A stretch of DNA of 64,000 bases from an uncultured Bacteroidales bacterium (lineage in GTDB: Bacteria; Bacteroidota; Bacteroidia; Bacteroidales; F082): NCBI GenBank assembly GCA_947303395.1, contig CAMYYD010000007.1, forward strand, positions 62,001-126,000. Direction: 5' to 3'. Every line of letters begins with the position of its first letter. The stretch's first letter is position 1. This document shows positions 38,402 through 49,500 of the stretch, piece after piece. The notes beneath the pieces were generated by a model. It did not search any database. It saw nothing but the letters and a program-made list of their open reading frames with translations, and was not told the origin of the DNA. Position numbers and translations under genes: made by a program.

Positions 38402-41400
38402 ATGAAAAGATTATTTTTATCTCTGATATTGACATTGTTGGCAGCCTTCAATGTTGTGCTGGCTAATCCTGTTGATGAAAATCTTGCCCGCGAGATAGGA
38501 GCGAAGTTCATTCAGGCTTCAACCACTATGAAAGTGGCAAACTCTAATGATTTGGAACTTGTAAAGACGTACAACGTCGAAAGAGGCGCTGCTGCGTTTT
38601 ATGTTTTCAATACAACCTCGGGATTCGTCATTGTGGCGGCTGATGAATGCTCAACACCAATCCTCGGTTATTCCGATAATGGTAAGTTTGATGAAAATGA
38701 TATTCCTGTTCAATTGCAGGAATATCTTCAGGAGTTCGTCAACCAGATTCAGTTTGGTATGGAAAACGGCTCCGATGCCGATGAGGAAACCATCCGACAA
38801 TGGGAACTGGTGAAAACCACAGGTCGCATCAAAGAGCAGCGCAACACTAATGTTGTCGAGCCATTGCTCACCGAAACTTGGCACCAGAATTGTTATTATA
38901 ATGCCTTGTGCCCGGTCGATGAATCCAGCCCTGCATGCCAGCGTGTTTACGCAGGCTGTGTGGCGACGGCTATGGGTCAGATTATGCATTATTGGAGATA
39001 TCCTGAAACTGGCGTTGGCTCACATACCTATACTTATTCCACTTATCCGACACAGACAGCCAATTTCGGCGAAACTACATACGACTGGGACAATATGCCT
39101 GATTTTATCGACGAAAATTCGTCACCTGAAGAAATAAATGCTGTCGCAACTCTCTTATGGCATTGCGGTGTTGCTGTTGATATGCAGTATGGCCCTGACG
39201 GATCAGGAGCTTATAGTACGGATGTCCCTAGTGCTATGATTGGCTATTTCAAATACTCTGACGAAATGGCATTTTCATATAGAAGTAATTTTGCCGCAAA
39301 TATATGGAAATCTAAAATGAAAGCTAATCTCGATATCAACCGGCCGATGTATTATTCTGGCTCTAAAGGCTTATTACAGGGCGGTCATGCTTTCGTTTGC
39401 GATGGCTATGATTCCAACGACTTGTTCCACTTCAATTTTGGATGGAGCGGCTCTTCAAACGGTTATTATGCCATTGGATCTGTTCTGACTTATAATTATT
39501 CTGATGCCGCTATTTTCAATATTCATCCTCAAAGCGAAACGACATACTACGAAATATCTGCTTTTGCCAATGATGTTAATGGCGGTACTGTTACCGGTGG
39601 CGGATCTTATGTTCACGGCGCCACTGTTAACCTGACAGCTACTCCTAATGCAGGTTATTCATTCTGTTATTGGGAGGAAGATGGAGCAATAGCTTCTACT
39701 AATGCGAATTATTCATTTACAGCTGATTATAATCGTAATCTTACTGCCGTATTCGCTCTTCCATTCACTATTACTGTCTCTGTCGATGCCAATGGTGGCG
39801 GTTTGGTATCGGGCGGAGGCGTGTTTAGTTATGGCGAGACATGCACAATAACAGCCGTTCCTGATGCTGGTTATATATTCAATTCATGGAATAAAAATGA
39901 TGTGTTTGCATCAGCTGTGCAAAATTATGTTTTCACAGTGACTGGTGCGTGCGATTATGTTGCAAGTTTCGTGGTTCCAAACGGTGTTTGCATTGGCGCA
40001 TCAGAAAGTGTGAATGCTTTTATACCAAGCTATTCTTATTATAATTATTCGTTAACACAACAGATTTATACTGCTGATGAAATTGGTGCCGGTGTGATTC
40101 ACAGTTTGGCATTTTTTAATGGTGGAACATCAAAAACCCGTAATCTTGCGGTTTATCTTAAAACAACTGATAAAAACGTTTTCACAAGTAATACTGATTG
40201 GATTCCTGTGACATCTGACGACATGGTGTTTAGTGGTAATATCACAATACCTGTTGGCGAATGGACCGTCATAACATTTAATACACCATTTTCATTTGAT
40301 GGAAACTCCAATCTTCTGCTAACAGTTGACGATAATACTGGCAGCTATTTGTCGAATCATATGAAATGCCGTACATATAATACCCTTACCCAACAGACAT
40401 TGTATGTATATAACGATAATACTAATTATAATCCTGCAAGTCCTTCTTATACCGGAACACTGCTTTCAATGAAAAACCAGCTGCTTCTCGAGATCGATCA
40501 TGACGACTCGTTCGAAGTTACAGTATCTATTGATGATAACGATGCGGGAACAGTGTCGGGTAGCGGAATCTATAATTATAATGAGATATGCACTATAACC
40601 GTAACTCCTAATGCCGGATATGATTTCCGTTATTGGACTGAAAACGGTCATGTTGTGTCGAAAGATATGGAGTATTCATTCCTTGTTCGTAAAAACAGTG
40701 AAATAATGGCTGTATTCTCTGATGATGCTCCTATTCCTTTCGCTGATTCTAATGTGAAATCAAAATGTGTCAGCAAATGGGATACCAATGGTGATGGCGA
40801 ACTGAGTTATAATGAGGCTGCTGCTGTAACAAGTATTGGAACAACATTTGCATATAATAATACTTACAAGTCTTTTGATGAATTGCAATATTTTACTGGT
40901 TTGACAACTATTCCAGGTTATGCGTTTAACAGTTGCACTAATCTTATATCAGTAAAAATACCTGAATCTGTTGAAAGTATTGGAGCTTATTCGATTTATA
41001 ATACCAGTATAACCAACCTGGAAATACCGGCATCGGTGATTTCATTTGGCAATGCTGCTTTTGGTAATAATATCATTGAACATATTACCGTAGATCCAGG
41101 GAATACAATTCTTGATTCACGTGATAATTGTAACGCTGTTATCGAAACCGCCACAAATAAATTGCTTGTAGGATGTAAAAACACCATAATTCCAAATAGT
41201 GTTACAGCTATTGGTACTCACGCTTTTTATATGTGTTCTGGTTTAACATCATTCGATATTCATAATGCAATTACAACCATTGGAGATTACGCGTATTATG
41301 GTTGCAAAACGCCGACGTCATTGTATATTCCGTCATCAGTCGTCGGCATCGGACAAAACGCCTTCGGAAATTCGTCATTATTGCAAATTTCAGTTGACCC

Positions 41401-44314
41401 TGAAAACACAGTTTTCGACTCAAGAAATGATTGCAATGCAGTAATCAACACTAATTACAATATTTTGGTCGTAGGTTGTAAAAACACTGTTATTCCTGAT
41501 GATATTGTTGAAATAGGTAGTTTCGCGTTTTATGAATGTTCAGGTCTTACATCTGTCGAATTACCAAATACTTTGACGACAATTGGATCTTATGCTTTTT
41601 ATTATTGTCAGGGTCTTACATCTTTGGAATTACCAAGTTCTGTCAATGCAATTAATACTTATGGATTGTATTATTGTTCTGGTTTAAATTCCATTACGGT
41701 TAATTCCGATACGCCACCAACAGCTGGTTCTTATGCTTTTAATGGTATTGGCAATGCTACGGTCATCGTCCCTTGCGGTTCGGTGGCTGCCTACAAGAAT
41801 GCCGCACAATGGAGCTCGTTCTCAAATTATTATACCGACGAATCCTGCACACATGAAATTTCTGTCGTTGCAAACCATGAAGATGCCGGTGTCATTAACG
41901 GCGGGGGAACATTTGTGGAAGGAACAACATGCACTGTTACAGCAACTCCGTCTGATATTTATAATTTTGTGAGCTGGATGGATAACGATGTGGTCGTCTC
42001 AACGAATTCTTCTTATTCATTTAACGTAGTCGCTGACTGTGTCCTCACCGCAGTGTTCGAGCTGAAACCTGCCGACTATGTCGTCGTAAGTCTCTATCCT
42101 GAATATAACAATAACGCAAGCCCTTATGTTAAAATATCCTGGAGAATGAATGAAGATTATTCTTATGATTTTACTAATGGTCTTCAGGGTTGGACTAACA
42201 TCGATGCTGATGGCGATGGCTATAAATGGTCTGCCGGCACTTTCGCTGGACATAATGGTGGTAATTGCGCTTCATCGGCTTCTTATGTGAATAATGTCGG
42301 ACCTCTTACCCCTGACAACTATCTCGTTTCTCCTAAAAAAGGCTTCTATTCAACACTTAACTTCTGGGCTTGCGCTCAAGATGGTGCATGGGCAGCTGAG
42401 CATTTCGGAGTGGCCGTGTCAACAAAAGGTAACACCGATCCCGATGACTTCATCACAATTCAAGAATGGACATTGGCGCGCAATGCCAAAGCTCAAGGGA
42501 CTTGGAATCAATATTCAGTCGACTTGAGCGCTTATGCTGGACAGGATATCTGGGTTGCTTTCCGCCATTTCGATTGTACCGATATGTTTAACCTGAATGT
42601 GGACGATGTTGAACTTGTGGTGAATACTGGCAAGTCTGATTCTGAAATAGAATATTATCGCGTCTATCGTTCTGACTTGCACAATACTCAGCTTATCGCT
42701 GATAATATCGTAGCTTCTTCTTATATCGATAATTCTTGGGAAACACTTGCTTATACTTCTTACAAATATGCAGTTAGTGAAGTGTATGTGGGTGGGAATG
42801 AATCCGAATTGGTGTGGTCTCCAACAATTGAAAAAACTCCGATAACCAAGCATTGGTCCCCAATCACCGGAACCCAATATAATATGAATGTTATCGGCAT
42901 CATAACCATCAACGGTGAAGAACAGTTCAACTCAACTCTTGAAGTCGGAGCTTTCTGTGGCGACGAATGCCGCGGAAGCGTGTGCGCAAGCTTCTTCCCG
43001 CCAACAGGCCAGTATCTGGTGCCTCTCACAATAGTGAGCAACGTGGAAGAAGGGGAGGAGATATCATTCCGCCTCTACGACCATATGGCTCGAGTTGAAC
43101 GCGACGACCTGACATGCAACGTCACTGTTACATTTGAAAATGACGCCGTGATAGGTGCTGTTGAGGATTTGTTCGACTTCTCATTCAATAACGAACATAC
43201 ATTCGACCTGATGGCCGGCTGGAACTGGTGGTCTACTTACGTCGAACAGAATAATATCGACGGACTAACCATGCTCGAAAACAGCCTCGGTCATAATGGT
43301 TTGGTGATAAAGAATCAGACACAGTCTTTGATTAATTACTATCCACAAACCAACGATGACATGTGGTTCGGCGACCTGAATGCCATTACCAACGAAAATG
43401 GTTATCTTATTCAGACAAATGCCGCATGCAGCATCGTTCTTTATGGTCCTGAAGCTGATGTGGCAAACCATCCTATAACTCTCACTCCTGCATGGAATTG
43501 GATCGGATATCCTGTTGATATTCAGCAAAATATGGCGGCAGCGACAAATAATCTCACACCAGAACACAACGACATCATCAAAGGACAGAACACTTCTGCA
43601 ATCTACGCTGATGGCTATGGTTGGTTCCCTGACGACTTCGTGATGAAACCTGGCCGGGCTTATAAATACAAGTCTCTGGCTGATGCTGATAAGACTTTCG
43701 TTTACACTCGCTCTGCAACTGAATCGGTTAGCTCGCCTCATAAGCGCTATTGGAACGATAACAGCCGTGCTTTCGCTGAAAACATGACAGTGCTGGCCAC
43801 AGTCTATGTCGCTGATATCGAACAACATAACTCCGACCTCGAACTCGGTGCCTTTGTCAACGGCGTTTGCCGCGGTAGTGCTAAACTCAAGTATTTCGAG
43901 CCTCTCAACCGCTACTACGCAATGCTGACAATCTCAGGCGATAAGGCCGAAGACCTCGAATTCGCTCTCGTTAACGCCGAACAGAACATGATGGGCAACA
44001 GCAGCGAGGAAAGCCTTACATTTGCAGCTGATGCTGTAATAGGTTCTTTCGACGAGCCTTTCAAAATTCATTTTGGTGAGATGACCGAAATCGACAGAAA
44101 CAGCTTGCTGATTTATCCTAACCCTGTCGACCGTAACGAAACGTTCACTCTCGACATTCCGAAAGACGAGACGATAAAGGAAATCATAATTACCGACGCT
44201 CTCGGCTCAGTGGTTTGCAAAAACACCTTTAGCCTGCGAGTTTCAGGCGTTTATATGGTTAAAGCCGTCTGCGCTTCAGGTAATATTTATATTGGGAAAA
44301 TTGTAGTAAAATGA
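38402..44314 (+). CDS. C10 (streptopain-like) cysteine protease with LRR and adhesin modules, T9SS cargo (paralog C)
   Basis: 1970 residues from the ATG at 38402, 24 bases after the previous stop, probably co-transcribed. A signal peptide (1-22) and a Spi-like propeptide (about 22-145: GGYV-type TSGFVIVAADE) precede the C10 peptidase domain (about 150-385) with Cys186 (YAGCVATAMGQ) and His329 (QGGHAFVCDGY), followed by the usual FGWSG.SNGYY. Then two InlB-like repeats, the jelly-roll module (GVCIGASESV, about 39988), another InlB repeat, one EF-hand-like module (40734), LRR blocks to about 41830, a fourth InlB repeat, and a cleaved-adhesin-like domain (YDFTNGLQGWTNIDADGDGY, about 42160-42640). 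The cassette ends the protein: CGDECRGS, GWNWWST, AFVNGVCRGS, sorting domain. Its last ~450 bases closely resemble those of paralog B. Confidence 0.92.
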   Translation: MKRLFLSLILTLLAAFNVVLANPVDENLAREIGAKFIQASTTMKVANSNDLELVKTYNVERGAAAFYVFNTTSGFVIVAADECSTPILGYSDNGKFDENDIPVQLQEYLQEFVNQIQFGMENGSDADEETIRQWELVKTTGRIKEQRNTNVVEPLLTETWHQNCYYNALCPVDESSPACQRVYAGCVATAMGQIMHYWRYPETGVGSHTYTYSTYPTQTANFGETTYDWDNMPDFIDENSSPEEINAVATLLWHCGVAVDMQYGPDGSGAYSTDVPSAMIGYFKYSDEMAFSYRSNFAANIWKSKMKANLDINRPMYYSGSKGLLQGGHAFVCDGYDSNDLFHFNFGWSGSSNGYYAIGSVLTYNYSDAAIFNIHPQSETTYYEISAFANDVNGGTVTGGGSYVHGATVNLTATPNAGYSFCYWEEDGAIASTNANYSFTADYNRNLTAVFALPFTITVSVDANGGGLVSGGGVFSYGETCTITAVPDAGYIFNSWNKNDVFASAVQNYVFTVTGACDYVASFVVPNGVCIGASESVNAFIPSYSYYNYSLTQQIYTADEIGAGVIHSLAFFNGGTSKTRNLAVYLKTTDKNVFTSNTDWIPVTSDDMVFSGNITIPVGEWTVITFNTPFSFDGNSNLLLTVDDNTGSYLSNHMKCRTYNTLTQQTLYVYNDNTNYNPASPSYTGTLLSMKNQLLLEIDHDDSFEVTVSIDDNDAGTVSGSGIYNYNEICTITVTPNAGYDFRYWTENGHVVSKDMEYSFLVRKNSEIMAVFSDDAPIPFADSNVKSKCVSKWDTNGDGELSYNEAAAVTSIGTTFAYNNTYKSFDELQYFTGLTTIPGYAFNSCTNLISVKIPESVESIGAYSIYNTSITNLEIPASVISFGNAAFGNNIIEHITVDPGNTILDSRDNCNAVIETATNKLLVGCKNTIIPNSVTAIGTHAFYMCSGLTSFDIHNAITTIGDYAYYGCKTPTSLYIPSSVVGIGQNAFGNSSLLQISVDPENTVFDSRNDCNAVINTNYNILVVGCKNTVIPDDIVEIGSFAFYECSGLTSVELPNTLTTIGSYAFYYCQGLTSLELPSSVNAINTYGLYYCSGLNSITVNSDTPPTAGSYAFNGIGNATVIVPCGSVAAYKNAAQWSSFSNYYTDESCTHEISVVANHEDAGVINGGGTFVEGTTCTVTATPSDIYNFVSWMDNDVVVSTNSSYSFNVVADCVLTAVFELKPADYVVVSLYPEYNNNASPYVKISWRMNEDYSYDFTNGLQGWTNIDADGDGYKWSAGTFAGHNGGNCASSASYVNNVGPLTPDNYLVSPKKGFYSTLNFWACAQDGAWAAEHFGVAVSTKGNTDPDDFITIQEWTLARNAKAQGTWNQYSVDLSAYAGQDIWVAFRHFDCTDMFNLNVDDVELVVNTGKSDSEIEYYRVYRSDLHNTQLIADNIVASSYIDNSWETLAYTSYKYAVSEVYVGGNESELVWSPTIEKTPITKHWSPITGTQYNMNVIGIITINGEEQFNSTLEVGAFCGDECRGSVCASFFPPTGQYLVPLTIVSNVEEGEEISFRLYDHMARVERDDLTCNVTVTFENDAVIGAVEDLFDFSFNNEHTFDLMAGWNWWSTYVEQNNIDGLTMLENSLGHNGLVIKNQTQSLINYYPQTNDDMWFGDLNAITNENGYLIQTNAACSIVLYGPEADVANHPITLTPAWNWIGYPVDIQQNMAAATNNLTPEHNDIIKGQNTSAIYADGYGWFPDDFVMKPGRAYKYKSLADADKTFVYTRSATESVSSPHKRYWNDNSRAFAENMTVLATVYVADIEQHNSDLELGAFVNGVCRGSAKLKYFEPLNRYYAMLTISGDKAEDLEFALVNAEQNMMGNSSEESLTFAADAVIGSFDEPFKIHFGEMTEIDRNSLLIYPNPVDRNETFTLDIPKDETIKEIIITDALGSVVCKNTFSLRVSGVYMVKAVCASGNIYIGKIVVK

Positions 44315-44354
44315 GAATTTTAAAAAATAATAGTAATAATTCAAAAATTATTCG

Positions 44355-44362
44355 TAATTTTG
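44355..44362 (+). promoter_or_regulatory. -7 promoter box of paralog D
   Basis: TAATTTTG, 23 bases before the ATG at 44386. It argues against the upstream in-frame ATG at 44311, which would start before the promoter. Confidence 0.6.
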
Positions 44363-44385
44363 CACCGATTAGTGTAACTATATCC

Positions 44386-46494
44386 ATGAGGAAAGTTGTT
44401 TTTATTTTATTAACTATTTTATTATCAGCTACTTATATTGCTAAAGCTGATAATAACGATTTTACTAAACATTGGACACCTATCACAGGTACCCAATATC
44501 ACATGAGTGTTTATGGCATCATTACCATCAATGGTGAGGAACAGTTTTCCGATGCCCTCGAAATTGGCGCTTTCTGCGGTGACGAATGCCGCGGTAGCTC
44601 TATGGCTCAATTATTCCCGCCTACATCTCAATATGTGGTGCCTCTCTCAGTGGTGAGTAACCAGGAAAGTGGCGAAACAATACGTTTCCGTATCTACGAC
44701 CACTCAATTAACGAAGAACTTGAACTGACTTGTCTTACAGCGGTTCTTTATCAGGATAACAATGACCTGGGCACTGTTGGCAACTGGTTTAATTTCGCTT
44801 TCAGCAACCTCACTCATTATTGGACTCCAATTACCGGCACCCAATATAACATGACTGTTTCTGGTATAATTGTCATTAACGGCGTTGAGCAGTTTACTCC
44901 ATATCTCGAAGTTGGCGCTTTCTGCGGCGACGAATGCCGCGGTAGCGAATTCGCTCAGTATTTCCCGCTGACCGGACAGTATGTGGTGCCAATGACTATC
45001 GTGAGCAACCAGGAGAGTGGCGAGACTATTACTTTCCGCCTCTACGATCATGAATTGGCTGAGGAACTTGTTGAACTTCATTGCACTAACCCTGTAACTT
45101 TCGTCAACGATGCTGTGATTGGCAATCCTATGGAATGGTTCCAGTTCGCATTCAGCAATATGTTTATGGTTACTGTAACTATCGAACCTGAAGGCGCCGG
45201 CACAGTTGAAGGCGCTGGCGAATACGCTTGGGGCTCAACAGCTACACTCACAGCTAGCGACAATGTCGGTTTTGTGTTTAAAGAATGGGAGATTGGCGGC
45301 GAGATAGTGTCGACCGAAAGAACCTATTCTTTCGATGTCTATGCCGATGTGAACCTCATCGCAAGATATTACTACCAGCAGATCAACAACTTGGTTAATG
45401 GCTGGAACTGGTGGTCAACCTATATCGAACAAAACAACAACGATGGTCTCACAATGCTTGAGAACAGTCTCGGACATAACGGAGTGGTGATTAAATCGCA
45501 GACTCAGTCGGTGATAAATTATTATCCGCAAACTGAAGATGACATGTGGTTTGGTGATCTTACCGCTTTGAATAACGAAAACAGCTATCTTATCCAAACT
45601 AACGCTGCTTGCGAGATTGCAGTAACAGGCGACATAGCGGTAGCAGCCAACCATCCTATTACATTGACGCCAAATTGGACTTGGATCGGCTATCCGATGA
45701 CAGCTCCTTTGACAATACAGACGGCAATGAGCCAGTTGGAACCTGCAGCCAACGATGTGTTGAAAAACCAGACCCATTCGGTAGTTTTCTATGAAGGATA
45801 TGGCTGGTGGCCTAACAACTACACATTTACACCTGGCTGCGGTTATAAATATTTCTCCAATGCTACTGAAAACAAGACATTTGTTTACACAGCAACAGGC
45901 AGCAAAGACGGTGGAATGACCGAAGTTGAAAACCGTTTCTGGAACAACGACGCTCACGCTTTTGCTGAGAATATGTCTGTTTTGGTGATGGCTTATGTCG
46001 ACGATGAGGCTATGCAAAACGACAATCTAGAGGTTGGCGCTTTTGTTAACGGTGAAAACCGTGGCAGCGCGCATCTCACTTACTTCCCTCCGCTCAACCG
46101 CTACTGCGCACTCATTACAGTGGCCGGACAGAAAGGCGATAAGGTTGAGTTTGGCCTTGTCGATGCCGAAAACAACAAGATGAGTTTGGAATGCTCCGAT
46201 AACGTTATGTTTGAAGCCGATGCCATGATAGGCAGCCTCGACAAACCTTTCGAAACTCATTTTGCTGAGATGAAAGATATTAATAAGGAGAACATCTTCG
46301 TTTATCCTAACCCGATGGACCGCAACTCCACATTCTCGGTTGAAGTTCCTTACGGCGAGACGATAACTGAGATTATGGTGACCAATACCCTCGGTAAAAC
46401 AATGCACAAGGAACACCTGACACCTGGCACATATATTATTAAGGTGTCGTGCCAATCAGGCAGTGTTTATTATGGTAAACTGATTGTAAAATAA
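44386..46494 (+). CDS. Minimal cassette protein: adhesin modules plus T9SS sorting domain (paralog D)
   Basis: 702 residues from the ATG at 44386, where a signal peptide begins (RKVVFILLTILLSATYIAKA). It has no protease or LRR part. Two consecutive HWTPITGTQY.M...GAFCGDECRGS modules (about 44469 and 44814), one InlB-like repeat (about 45166), the GWNWWST module (about 45400) and the AFVNGENRGS module (about 46030) lead to the sorting domain (VYPNPMDRN ... YYGKLIVK). It is therefore almost exactly the C-terminal cassette of its neighbours as a free-standing protein, which suggests that the cassette itself has a function such as ligand binding or anchoring. It has its own promoter. Confidence 0.88.
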   Translation: MRKVVFILLTILLSATYIAKADNNDFTKHWTPITGTQYHMSVYGIITINGEEQFSDALEIGAFCGDECRGSSMAQLFPPTSQYVVPLSVVSNQESGETIRFRIYDHSINEELELTCLTAVLYQDNNDLGTVGNWFNFAFSNLTHYWTPITGTQYNMTVSGIIVINGVEQFTPYLEVGAFCGDECRGSEFAQYFPLTGQYVVPMTIVSNQESGETITFRLYDHELAEELVELHCTNPVTFVNDAVIGNPMEWFQFAFSNMFMVTVTIEPEGAGTVEGAGEYAWGSTATLTASDNVGFVFKEWEIGGEIVSTERTYSFDVYADVNLIARYYYQQINNLVNGWNWWSTYIEQNNNDGLTMLENSLGHNGVVIKSQTQSVINYYPQTEDDMWFGDLTALNNENSYLIQTNAACEIAVTGDIAVAANHPITLTPNWTWIGYPMTAPLTIQTAMSQLEPAANDVLKNQTHSVVFYEGYGWWPNNYTFTPGCGYKYFSNATENKTFVYTATGSKDGGMTEVENRFWNNDAHAFAENMSVLVMAYVDDEAMQNDNLEVGAFVNGENRGSAHLTYFPPLNRYCALITVAGQKGDKVEFGLVDAENNKMSLECSDNVMFEADAMIGSLDKPFETHFAEMKDINKENIFVYPNPMDRNSTFSVEVPYGETITEIMVTNTLGKTMHKEHLTPGTYIIKVSCQSGSVYYGKLIVK

Positions 46495-46533
46495 TAAATT
46501 ATAAAAAACAGGGTGCCGTATCGAAATTAATTG

Positions 46534-46541
46534 TAATTTTG
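46534..46541 (+). promoter_or_regulatory. -7 promoter box of the paralog E operon
   Basis: TAATTTTG, with a leader of about 35 nt to the ATG at 46583. It probably drives the three-gene unit to 51880. Confidence 0.6.
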
Positions 46542-46582
46542 CAGCCCCAAATAAAATAGGAATAATTAAAAAATTAAATACT

Positions 46583-49500
46583 ATGAAAAAAACTTTATTA
46601 TTATTGTTATTTGCAGTTTTTGCAATGGGTTTTTCAGCTAATGCATGTGAAATCAAATTTTACTTGCATGATGCCTATGGTGCTGGATGGAATACAAATC
46701 AAATCAAAGTTGATTACATAAATAATTCTATTGTTCAAACAGAGAATATGACTATTTTAGATGGTAACCAGGCAATGTATACTATAGATGTTGATGATGG
46801 CAGTACGATTAGTATTGATTGGATTCTAAATTACAATGATGGTGTGTCAAGATCTTTTTCGATAAAGTTTACTAATGGAATAAGAATCTATGAAAGTCCT
46901 GTGTTGGAAAATGGATATCATTATGAGTTTGTTTTAAATTGCTCTGATGCAACAAAACAACGTAGTATAACAGTTAATCCCAATCCATTAGATGGTGGTA
47001 ATGTTAGTGGCTCTGGCAATTATGAGCCAATGACTTCAGTAACAGTTTCTGCTACACCAAATGATGGATTTCTTTTCAATAATTGGTCCATAGACGATGA
47101 GATTACTGCGACTACTTTATCATATACTTTTGATGTAGATTATGATTATAATATCATAGGTAATTTCTTTGAGTATAATGGTTTGTATGTTGGAAACGAT
47201 GAGAACTCCAATGTTAATATTCCTTTAAATTCAAGTAAAAAGCATTCAGTGTCACAACAGATTTATACACGTTCTGGTGATGGACTTACTGCTGGAGTAA
47301 TTAATAGTATTGCAGTTTATAATAATGGCACTGAAAAAACTCGTAATATTGATGTTTATATGGTTAATATTGGTAGTAAAGAATCATTTGATGGCACTAA
47401 AGATTGGATATCATTAACAGCAGATGATAAAGTGTTTAGTGGTATTGTTTCTTTACCCCAAGGTCAGTGGACTACAATAGCTTTTAATGTTGGAGAAAAT
47501 GCATTTACATTAAATGATAATAACAATCTTGCTTTAGTTATTCATGACCATACTGCAACAGGTTCAGCTGGTTGTGAGTTTAGAGTGTTTCCTGCAAACA
47601 ATGATGCTAATCAAACTTTATATTATTTGTCGTCTTTATCAAGTATAAATCCATTGAGTTTAAGCAGTAAGACAGGTACTTTGTTGGCATCAAAGAATCA
47701 AATTGTATTCGGCTATAGCTCAATGTCTTGTACTGTTACTGCAACTTCTCATAATACTACTTATGGAACTGTTACTGGTGGTGGAACTTATACTAGTGGC
47801 GAAACATGCACTTTAACAGCAACTGCCGCTACAGGCTATGAGTTCAAATGCTGGAAAGAAGCTAATACAATAGTATCAACAGACGCTGAATATACATTTA
47901 CAGTTGAAGGCGACAGAACTTTGACCGCTTATTTCGGTACGCACTGGACTCCAATAGAAGGTAATCAGACTACAGCTACGGTTAAAGGTGTCGTGTCAAT
48001 TAACGGACAGCAGCAAGTCAATCCAGACAATGTTCTTGAAGTTGGCGCATTCTGTGGTGATGAATGCCGCGCAGTTACAAGACCACAATATTTCCCGCCA
48101 ACCCAAGAATATGTGGTGCAGATGTCTGTAAGAAGTAATGTGCTTTCAGGTGAAACAATTACTTTCCGTCTCTATAATTATGCGACAATGGAAGAGTATG
48201 ATATCTGTCCAAACACGATAGAGTATGTTGCGGAAGCAGTTTATGGTGGTATGGGTAATTGGTTCCAATTCGCTTTCTATACCGAATTGGATATCACAAC
48301 AAGTGTAAATCCTGAAAATGCAGGAATAGTAACCGGTGCAGGCTCATATTTATATGGTACACAGGCAACAATCACTGCTACTCCAAATGAGGGCTATGTA
48401 TTTGTAAACTGGACTAAGAACAATGTGGAAGTTTCAACCAACCCATCATATACATTCACTGTTGAAGAGGCTGCTGAATATGTCGCTAATTTCAATATTG
48501 TGATTTCAGCTACAGCAAACCCGACTGCAGGCGGTACAGTAACAGGTGCAGGTAACTATGCCTATGGTACCACATGCCAATTGGTTGCTACAAACAACAG
48601 CGGATATGAGTTTGTAAACTGGACAAAAGGCGGAGTGGAGGTTTCAACCGAACCGAGCTATAGCTTTACAGTTGAAGCTCCAGGCGCTTATGTCGCTAAC
48701 TTTAATCCAATCGAGTTCGAAATCAATGCAATAGTAAATCCGGCCGAAGCAGGTACCGTTTCAGGTGCAGGAATGTATATGGTTGGCACTAATTGCACAT
48801 TGACAGCTACTGCAAATCCAGGATATGAGTTTGTAAACTGGACAAAAGACAATGTCGAGGTTTCAACAAATGCATCACTCAGCTTCACAGTTGAAGGTGC
48901 CGCTACATATTATGCCAATTTTACAGGCAAACAGGTTACACAACTTGTAAATGGTTGGAACTGGTGGTCAACAGCAATTGAAACCGACAACAATAGCTTG
49001 ACAGTGCTTGAGGAAACTCTCGGTCATAATGGATTGACTATTAAATCACAAGATTTAGCTACAGAAAACTATTATCAGGATTTAGGTTATGATTATTGGT
49101 GGGGCGCTTTGACGATGTTAAATAACGAGAGCAACTATCTGATTCAAACAAATGCTGCATGTGAAGTTGTGATGACTGGCGAATATGTTGATCCGGCCGA
49201 GCATCCGATAACAATTGTGCCGAACTGGTCATGGATTGGATATCCTGTCAATGCTACACAGGAAGTTGCAGATGCTATTAGCAATACATTTGTTCCTGCC
49301 GATGGTGATATGATCAAATCACAGGGAGCTTCAATAACATATTATGACGGATATGGATGGTGGACATCTGAGGTGATTAACATGATACCTGGTAAAGGAT
49401 ACAAATACCAGTCAAATGCATCGGAAAACAAGTCATTGACGTTTGTTAATAACGGAAACAGCAATAGCAAGTCAGGTAGTATCGATAATCACTATTGGAA

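Noticed and set aside
24114-44314. CRISPR-like array or tandem DNA repeats in the giant genes
   Set aside because: The periodicity is of protein modules (LRR, InlB-like, EF-hand) with diverged DNA, not of identical short repeats with spacers.
44311-44385. Start of paralog D at the ATG overlapping the paralog C stop
   Set aside because: A -7 box lies inside this stretch and a normal signal peptide starts at 44386.
46509-46520. GGGTGCCGTAT word shared with the candidate small RNA (minus strand near 52009-52019)
   Set aside because: Eleven shared bases without structural or promoter context are too few to claim a second copy.
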